From the NCBI GenBank assembly GCA_947044405.1, contig CAMRHE010000169.1, positions 2,170,501-2,234,500 of the forward strand: DNA of 64,000 nt, written 5' to 3'. A program made the position numbers and the translations under genes. Positions within the stretch are counted from its first letter, which is position 1. Each line of letters begins with the position of its first letter. The notes under the pieces are model-generated. The model saw only the letters and a list, made by a program, of their open reading frames with translations, searched no databases and was not told the origin of the DNA. The stretch is from Leptodactylus fallax. Its lineage: Eukaryota > Chordata > Amphibia > Anura > Leptodactylidae. Below, piece by piece: positions 57,225-64,000 of this stretch.

Positions 57225-57440
57225 TCCTTTAACCCAAGAAACAACCACTTGTTTGTCGCAAGATTAGATCACTTATATGGGTATAAAAATGCTTGTTGGT
57301 TGGCAGGACATCTCTCTTTGTAAATAGGGGATGTGTAGCTGACAAATGCAAACTGTATGGGGACCAAGGTTTGGACCAATGATTGTTTCTTTCCCACTGA
57401 TGATTATTGCCACATGTAAAGGGCAATTGACAACCACCAG
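57225..57440. mobile_element. CpG-decayed MITE-like repeat, copy 2
   Basis: GACAAATGCAAACTGTATGG and surrounding CCACTGATGATTATTGCC resemble the stretch at 23385-23685. Weak similarity. Confidence 0.35.
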
Positions 57441-58965
57441 TCAACATGCTTTTTCACTAGTAGGCACTCATTTACAGGCAGAAAGTCTGAAGGCAGTGAG
57501 CCATACTGCTGCTATATATTTAGCTATATATGGCACATGCCACAAGTTTCAGGTGGATTCATATAATAAGTCATACAAATATGAAACTGAAGGCATACAA
57601 AGGAAGATTATGGACTCCTTTGGATAGCTTTTACAGCTCATACAACTTTTGTGTTATACCTCCATATATAATATCATTTACCTTTCTATCTTTCTAATAA
57701 AACAAAAATCAGTTAATTCCCAATGAACACAGTACAGGTGAAAGACACTGAAAGTACGTCACATGTGTCTGGATCTGTACTATATGCACAGTACAATACT
57801 TGATGGAGAATGTAAGTTATGTACATATATACTGTGTTGTTCTATTATTAGTGAAACCTCTGCATGATTTATGGACTTTTAATGAAAATAATGAAAATAT
57901 TAAGCTCTCTTCAGTACAATCCACTGAAAAGGAGCATTTACAGAATTATCTGTACATACAGATATATCTCCAACTAATCTTCTAATATATTCAACAAATT
58001 CTATTTTCCAGCAATTCTAGATTTGTTACTTTTTAAAAATTAAAAATTGCAGCTGTCCTGAAAACATTAGAACAGATGGGAATTGGCAGATAAACCAATT
58101 TAAGCTTATTTACTTCATGCACATCAGGCTGTGTTTTCATGTCTTATAACAATATGGAAGAACTCTGCATGAACAACTGACAGCCAGAACAGTAAAAATT
58201 GCGAAATGACAGTCACATAAGTTATTGCACAAACATTTCCCTGGCACATTCCCATGATAGGAAGCCTTCCTTTTTATGAGCAATAGTGCTATTCCCAAGG
58301 CTTCCCATCAGTTCATCATTAGACACAACCTGGACTCTTAAAGGGGTTTTCTGCTTTAACTACTTTACGGCCAGACACATTTTCAGTTCTTTAATACTTG
58401 TGGTTTTGAAGGATGTAACTTTTTTTCACTCAGGTTATTCAAATAATTGTTTTGTGTCGCAAGGGGCAAGGCTAGAACCTGTGATGTGGGCATGGTAGTG
58501 GCGCTTTTTTTATTTTATCTTTTATGCCTTTTTTTCCCCCCTTATTTCCCCTGTATCTGGGACTGATACGCTAGCACCAGTTACAGAAGGAATGCAGCTT
58601 CCTAGTACACAATGAAAAGCTCTAGGACCCAACATGACCGCCAGGCAACGAGAAAGCTAAATCAAGCTGCTCCCATAATTTTAATTTGCACAATGTGGTG
58701 GGCATGTGGTGGATTGGGGCTTGTGGTGCACGTTTGGTACAGGAAAGGTCCTTGCAACAAACGTGCTTCTCAATATCATCCCTCTGACATAGAGTGTCAC
58801 TGCTTTCTCTCTGGGATGTCTGGTTGTTATGATCTTGCGGCAGTTGCTAACAATGAAAGGACGTAAAAGGACTATCTTTGCAAAGTTGATTCCCCACCAC
58901 CCCAAAGTATATAGTCAATGGGCAGCTGGCACACAGTTAAAAAAAACTGATATCAAAAGCCATGT
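57441..58965. other. Unique DNA, nothing firm
   Basis: At 58340-58370 AAAGGGGTTTTCTGCTTTAA resembles a MITE terminus. No partner and no gene were seen. Confidence 0.4.
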
Positions 58966-59192
58966 TAGGCCTGGGCCATGGTGTTTTACAGTTCCTGCAA
59001 GGTGGATGGGAGTCTAGTGAAAAAATATGCACTGCAGACACGCTATGATTTCCAAAACTGTTGTGGTTTTGAAAATCGCAGCAGCGGTTTCCCTATATGT
59101 ATAATTGAAGCAGAAAGTGCTGCAGGAAAAACGGAAATTTTTCCCACAGCGCATTTTTGCTGCAGCCCACTACGTGGGGCCTTAGCCTAAGG
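58966..59192. mobile_element. MITE family D, copy 9
   Basis: TTAGGCCTGGGCCATGGTG, AAGGTGGATGGGAGTCTAG, TTTTGAAAATCGCAGCAGCG, ATAATTGAAGCAGAAAGTGC and ACGTGGGGCCTTAGCCTA. Confidence 0.72.
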
Positions 59193-59539
59193 GAATTTTG
59201 AGGGTGATACCTTGCTGAGGATCCACATCTGTTATTCACAGCAAAGTGCATTAGCCTTTCCCTACAGAGGATTCAACATGTCGAAGCGTTACATGGATAG
59301 CTCATTGATTTTAATGGGAAAAGTGCATTTCATTGACTTGCTGTCAGATTTCCTCAAAGTTTACATACAATCAGCAGAGATCCTCGCAACAGGATATTTC
59401 ATAATTTTTCCCATCAAAACGACTAACACCTCGGCTGAACCCAATGGACCCCGTTATAGGTCAGTGGAGTCCATTGGACACCACTGATGTCCATCATGCT
59501 ACAGATCTGGCATAGTGTTATGGGTTTTGTTATATATTT
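59193..59539. other. Spacer with a MITE-like hairpin
   Basis: The motif GAACCCAATGGACCCCGTTA plus AGTGGAGTCCATTGGACACC gives a short hairpin (59440-59485) like the centres of MITEs. Otherwise nothing. Confidence 0.35.
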
Positions 59540-59936
59540 ACAGGAGTATTCCAGCAACAACAAGTTACTCCATATCCACAGGATAGGGGGTAACCTTCTA
59601 TTCAGTGAGGGTGTGACTGCCAGGTTCCCCATCAATCACATGTTTTGCACCACAGTCAGAACCTAGGCAGTGGTCACAAATATGCTCTCCTGCTCCGTTC
59701 ATTTCAGTGGGACTTTGGAAATAGCCAAACTCTATACATCAGCTATCTCCTGTGGTCCATTCGAAATGATCAGAGCAGGGTTGCACATTTCCCACCAGAA
59801 CCTCTGTTGAAACTGTGGTGCAAAACATATGATTGGCGGGGGGTCCCAGCAGTCATGTCCTCCACCAATCAGAAAGTTATCCCCTATCCTGTGGATAGGG
59901 AGTAACTTGTTGTGTCTGGAATACCCCTTTAAGTGC
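59540..59936. mobile_element. MITE family G, copy 4
   Basis: The left AGTATTCCAGCAACAACAAG, TTACTCCATATCCACAGGAT mirrors the right ATCCTGTGGATAGGGAGTAA, CTTGTTGTGTCTGGAATACC, CCTTTAAG. The terminal inverted arms run about 55 bases. Confidence 0.75.
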
Positions 59937-61059
59937 ATTAAAGTTTGTTTTGTTTGGTTTTCCATACATAGTAACACCTTCACCTATGTATCACAATCCA
60001 AGAAACACATTCCCAGTACTACACATTACTGTTGATTGCTTTATTTCCTCTAGGAGCACATTAATTACATTCTGAAATGTTATAGTATCTCCTCCCAGCA
60101 CCTTCTAGCAACAGGTGGGATAAAGGAATAAACATCTCTCAGTAATGAAAACCTGAAGGTACCTGTCATTATCTAAGGATTGTCTACTTAGCTAGGAAAT
60201 AATTGTGTTGTGCAGCCAGAAGAAAGATGTTGCTCTCCTATCATATTGTTAACATCATTATGGATTATGCTTAAAGTAATAATAGGCTAATTTAGTACTG
60301 TTGTATAAATTATTGGTATAGTTAAACATAATAGAGGTAGTTTAATATGGTCCACTGGGAAACCCAGGTGTTTAGATCAGCTTAAAAATAATAACCCCCT
60401 CCCCTACTGTGAGCTTTCTTTGCACAATAAGCTCAGCTTTTATTCTTGGTAATAAAGACTATCTCAGGCAGGAAATTATCCACCTGATTGGTCTTTACAG
60501 GGCCTAGAGAGTAGAGATTCAGAGCTTGAGAGGTTATTAGTGGACAGCTATGTGATTAACCTTAGCTGGCCTGTATCTTTTCACACTTGGTTAACAGCTC
60601 CTATTGTTGTTCTTCAGTGTCCTAAGGAAGCAGTTTATTGGCAGTATTAAAATGCACAAGCATGAATACCAAGGAGCAAGCCTACTATAAAACATTCAGG
60701 GTCAGTCCGCCCTGATAGAAAGGGTATTGCATCTGACCTCCAAAGAGAAATTACATCAGTTTCATCGTACAGTCTCTTTGTGATGTAATTTTACCTGAAT
60801 CAGTCAATACTGTGCTATATAAAATAAACTGGGCAGTGTATGAAAGCTAGTGTGTGACGTCTAAACACCTCCCACTAAGCTCTGCGGCAGGAAACCACAA
60901 AATGTCACTATTTTTTAAAGAAATATGGCTTGCGCAAAAATTTGCAACTTTTTACACCAGACAAGTGACTTAAACACTCTTGTAAATTCCTCCAAGTTAG
61001 TTACCAATTGCCTCATTAGTCTAAAAATACCCTTACCAACCACAAATATGGCAATGACA
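59937..61059. other. Unique DNA, nothing recognised
   Basis: No repeat termini; ACATTAATTACATTC near 60060 is an isolated homeodomain-like site. Confidence 0.4.
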
Positions 61060-61393
61060 AGTTAAAGGGGGTTTCCCACCTCAGCAACTTCTTGCCTATC
61101 CACAGACTATGAACAGGGGAATGGGGGGGTGTTTTCCCCCCAGTCTGAATATAGCAGTATTCAAAAGGTGTGCTCCTGCTACATTCATTTAAGTGGACAG
61201 ATAGCAGAAATCCAGTGCTCAGCTATCTCCAGCAGCCCCATTTAAATGAATTGAGCATTGGCCCGCCTTTCATTCAGCCTGGGGAGAGTAGTGGGGGGCC
61301 CAGAGGTCAGACCACACTGATATGCAACTTATCTCCTGTCCTTTGGAGAGGGGATAAGTTGCCAAGGCAGAACAATTCCTTTTATCACATCCT
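61060..61393. mobile_element. MITE family G, copy 5
   Basis: TTAAAGGGGGTTTCCCACCT, CAGCAACTTCTTGCCTATCC on the left; CCTTTGGAGAGGGGATAAGT and TTGCCAAGGCAGAACAATTC on the right. Confidence 0.65.
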
Positions 61394-61561
61394 TAAAGGG
61401 AATCTATCATTGGGGGAAACGTGTTTTTAACTGAAGCAATGTTGGAATAGTCTTTATAAAGGGTATTCTACTCCTACCTTTACTTTTCTTCTCCTCACCG
61501 CTGTTTGTGCAAAAAACCATTTTATTCTCATATGTAAATTATGCTCAAGGAACACCAGGGG

Positions 61562-61925
61562 TATTCCCACTGTGCTCCGAGCACTCCGCGTCATCGCCGC
61601 AACCCACCTCCAGCGCTGCTTTTTCACGTCCCCTACATCTTCTGTTTATCTTGCATGTGCTTTCTCCTTCGGCCATTTTTCTGAAGTACACTGGTGTAGG
61701 AAACTAAACAAAAATGGCTGACGGAGCATGCTCCGTCGGCTCTGCCTGAACTTAAAGTGGCTTCTGCGGCCATTTTTGTTTAGTGTCTTACACCAGCGTA
61801 CTCCAGAAAAATGACCAACAGAGCAAGAAGCAGATGCAAGATGAACAGAAGAAGATGCAGGGGGCGTGAAAAAGCAGCGCTGGAGGCAGGTTGCGGCGAT
61901 GATGCGGAGGAACACCCCCGCTGCT
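61562..61925. repeat. Large imperfect palindrome, arms about 150-170 bp
   Basis: Left arm motifs CATCGCCGCAACCCACCTCC, AGCGCTGCTTTTTCACG, CATCTTCTGTTTATCTTGCA, AAACAAAAATGGC recur inverted on the right as GCCATTTTTGTTTAG, TGCAAGATGAACAGAAGAAG, CGTGAAAAAGCAGCGCTGGA, GGCAGGTTGCGGCGATG. The centre is near 61735 at GGAGCATGCTCC. Antisense open frames here are mirror images, not genes. Confidence 0.85.
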
Positions 61926-62159
61926 CCCTCGATGGAAACAAAGTCGGACATGCAGTGAATGGGTTTTTAAACAAAGCGTCGCAAACCTTTCCCTATCCAG
62001 TTTTCCGACATTTAGGTCGGATTCGCGAACCCACCCTAACACAAACTATTTCAGAACAGTCTTACAAGTGGCAATAGGTGACTTGAACAATCTGATGTCA
62101 GCACCACCTCAGACTAGAACAGTCTCTATAACAGTTCAGAATTATCCGCTTGGCAATCT

Positions 62160-62335
62160 GTTTTTCCCTCAGTGCATGCTCAGAATGAAGAAGGGGGAAG
62201 AAAAAAAAAGGATTACAAACAGATTACAAACTGATAGCAATCAGTATGTGTCCGTTTTTGACCAATCTGTTTTTTTTTTCCCCTTCCCCCTTCTTCATTC
62301 TGAGCATGCGTAGAGGGAAAAACGAATTGCAAAAC
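62160..62335. repeat. Inverted repeat with about 55-bp arms
   Basis: TTTTTCCCTCAGTGCATGCT plus CAGAATGAAGAAGGGGGAAG at 62160-62202 pairs with CTTCCCCCTTCTTCATTCTG plus AGCATGCGTAGAGGGAAAAA at 62283-62322. CAATCTG(TTT) motifs flank both arms. Confidence 0.85.
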
Positions 62336-62446
62336 GGACACAAACCCATTGAAATCAATGGGTTTTAATCCGGACCGTTCAAAATCAGTTTTTGAAGATT
62401 TCACATACTAATTTCAAGCGGATTGACGAATGCAGATGTGAAACCA

Positions 62447-63239
62447 GCCTTAGAGAAAGATAAATTACTAAATCTCTTACAGTGTTCTTCTAAGGCTGTA
62501 TCCATGCAACTCTACCGCTATTGGAATTCTACTATTCTCAAAATTTTTTTGCAGGTGAATGCTCTTCCCAAGAAAACTGTGACTATTCCAGGTGTGAGAC
62601 ACTCACTCGCTGTTTATCCCTAGGGAGAAGATAATTACATTTGAGGTTCTTAAGACTAATAGCTCCTTTTTAACTAAGTTGCAAATCCTGATTAGTGGAC
62701 AATGTTATTCCAATTCTCTTGCTGAGTTTTAGCAGTTCAGGCATCAAACTGTATGTATTAACTCTCCCTTTTACAAGGATTACCTGCCTGTAATTACATG
62801 TATGAGAAATGCTTCTTAAAATGCAGAGAACAGTTTGATCGCCTTGTTCTAAGACGTTCACAGTCAAGTGTGCTGGCCAATGCTCTCCTTATGTTTTGTT
62901 CTAAACTACACTATATATTAAAATAAATGTCTTTTATATGTTTCTATTTGTTATGAAATAGGAAAAATTAAAAATTTTATTAGCATTGTAATACTTGCCA
63001 GGCGACTTTGTTCCACATCCTGCAGATAATACTTACCCTGATATCCATGCTTATATGTAGGAGGTTTGAGAACACTCACCTACATATAAGACCTTGCAAA
63101 ACCTATCCCATTCCATTGCACAGGACTAAACTGGTTTCAATGATTTTTAAAATGTTCATAGTAAAACTAATAACCCAATATCTTTCATAGCTGGTCTCTT
63201 CTAGAGTACAACAACAGCATTACATTTTATATCATATAC
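62447..63239. other. Unique DNA, nothing recognised
   Basis: No supported feature. Confidence 0.4.
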
Positions 63240-63305
63240 AGTTTTTAATGTAGTTTTTTGAGACAAAACCAGAATTGGATTCAGTGGAGGGAGAAGTATA
63301 AAGAT
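63240..63305. mobile_element. MITE family C fragment
   Basis: TTTTTTGAGACAAAACCAGA followed by ATTGGATTCAGTGGAGGG matches only the left inner arm of family C. Confidence 0.5.
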
Positions 63306-63550
63306 GACCATACACATAAGTGCAAAGTCACCTGAACCAGAAAATTTCAGCAAGACAAGGTGACTATCTTTAATGTATGGGGGCCTCCCAACCCTTTACT
63401 GACAGATGATGTCAGGGGAAAAAAAGTCTCTGAAAGAGGCTTACTTCGCTCTCTCCATTCAGAATAAATGCATGCTCAGCATAGCCCACTTGTGCATGTG
63501 TATGGGGAGGAATAGCTGTCAACAGTCATTGAACGCATATGAGCACTTTT
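63306..63550. other. Spacer, nothing recognised
   Basis: No supported feature. Confidence 0.35.
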
Positions 63551-63774
63551 AGGCTAAAGCCCCACATAGCAGAAAAGCTACTTTTTTGTTGCAGATTTTG
63601 CTGGGTTTTTTTTTTTTGGTTTTTTTTTGAGAAAAGGGAAGGGAGAAGTATAAGTGTTTCTTATATATTTCCCATTCCTTCTCTGGCCACTACTGAGTTT
63701 GGTTAAAAAAAAAAATGCAGCAAAGTCTGCAACAAAAAAAGATGCGTTTCCGCAACGTGGGGCCTTAGCCTTGG
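63551..63774. mobile_element. MITE family C, copy 5
   Basis: TAGGCTAAAGCCCCACATAG, AAAGCTACTTTTTTGTTGCA, and CAACAAAAAAAGATGCG, AACGTGGGGCCTTAGCCTT. A poly-T run expands the left inner arm. Confidence 0.75.
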
Positions 63775-63876
63775 AGTTTCTTTAGTAGACTTCTCATTTT
63801 GAAGCCAATCCTGACTTTGGCTAAAAAAAAAAAAAAAAAAAAAAAGCTGAAACATATGGGATTAAAAAAAAATAAA

Positions 63877-63923
<47 letters not shown>
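63775..63923. repeat. Family C fragment, poly-A and (TA)n microsatellite
   Basis: CCTGACTTTGGCT followed by an A run (about 63823-63845) matches a family C right inner arm. A pure TA run fills 63880-63922. Confidence 0.85.
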
Positions 63924-63928
<5 letters not shown>

Positions 63929-64000
63929 ATTTGGGGGTAACACTTGCAGCATCCCAGTGGACACTGCTTATATGTTTTTGATTTTTAATTTTGTAGTGTT
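63924..64000. other. Window edge, nothing recognised
   Basis: Too short to classify. Confidence 0.3.

Larger units (their letters stand above)
61394..62446. mobile_element. Composite long-TIR element related to 3300-6708
   Basis: The right part 61925-62446 matches the outer element at 3.3-6.7 kb: GGAAACAAAGTCGGACATGC, AACCTTTCCCTATCC, CCGACATTTAGGTCGGATTC, AATCCGGACCGTTCAAAATC and AGTTTTTGAAGATT. The left part holds a large palindrome. TTAAAGGGAATCTATCATTG at 61393 may be the start of a separate element into or beside which it was inserted. Borders approximate. Confidence 0.55.

Noticed and set aside
61646..62077. Several overlapping open frames on both strands
   Set aside because: They are mirror images created by the palindrome at 61562-61925.

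Overview
The window looks like gene-poor, repeat-rich vertebrate chromosomal DNA, most probably from an anuran amphibian. I base this on several Tc1-like transposons of the type common in fish and frogs, many short non-autonomous hAT-, piggyBac- and MITE-like elements whose terminal phrases I associate with frog genomes, AT-rich unique DNA, TA microsatellites and the absence of any prokaryotic-style gene. The species assignment is inference. I found no convincing host exon, RNA gene, CRISPR array or operon. The only real coding sequences are transposases.

Layout. 1-3.3 kb: mostly unique DNA with an old, diverged direct duplication. 3.3-6.7 kb: a three-level nest, with a Tc1-like element inside a piggyBac-like (TTAA-flanked) non-autonomous element inside a long-TIR element. 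6.8-8.7 kb: a second element carrying the same internal module but lacking the Tc1, then a dispersed repeat, a MITE and a tRNA-derived SINE. 8.7-12.3 kb: a hAT-like element with an exact 8-bp target duplication that has swollen around a 2.2-kb G-rich minisatellite. 12.3-33.3 kb: unique AT-rich DNA with recurrent MITE families, two short hAT MITEs with perfect 8-bp target duplications, an inverted minisatellite at 22 kb, and a 1.5-kb hAT-like element inserted cleanly into a MITE at 29-30.5 kb. 33.3-39.6 kb: two copies of one Tc1 family in opposite orientation, about 3.2 kb apart. 41.1-42.9 kb: a third, badly damaged Tc1 family with an internal duplication. 44.2-46.1 kb: a fourth Tc1 family, nearly intact, inserted at TA in a MITE. 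46-64 kb: scattered MITEs, a large palindrome at 61.5 kb, microsatellites and long unique stretches.

The five Tc1 copies (four families) were all judged inactive from sequence, but most carry only one or two lesions: one stop codon (4.8 kb), a 12-codon deletion between the second and third catalytic residues (33.7 kb), one stop plus a UTR deletion (38-39 kb), a single-base frameshift (44.7 kb). The 41-42 kb copy has several stops and an internal rearrangement. With the frame allowed for, the DDE residues of the 44-kb copy fall at 153/244/279, the Sleeping Beauty positions; the 4.8-kb copy has one extra residue between D2 and E (DD35E-type spacing).

No undescribed multigene system is visible. 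The most interesting points are structural: the nests with a paralogous empty site, complementary damage in an inverted Tc1 pair, a filler/duplication scar inside a Tc1, minisatellites confined to the interiors of DNA transposons, a recurring CRE-containing hairpin module shared by unrelated elements, and a few unique stretches dense in homeodomain/POU-like sites that could be conserved non-coding elements of a gene desert.
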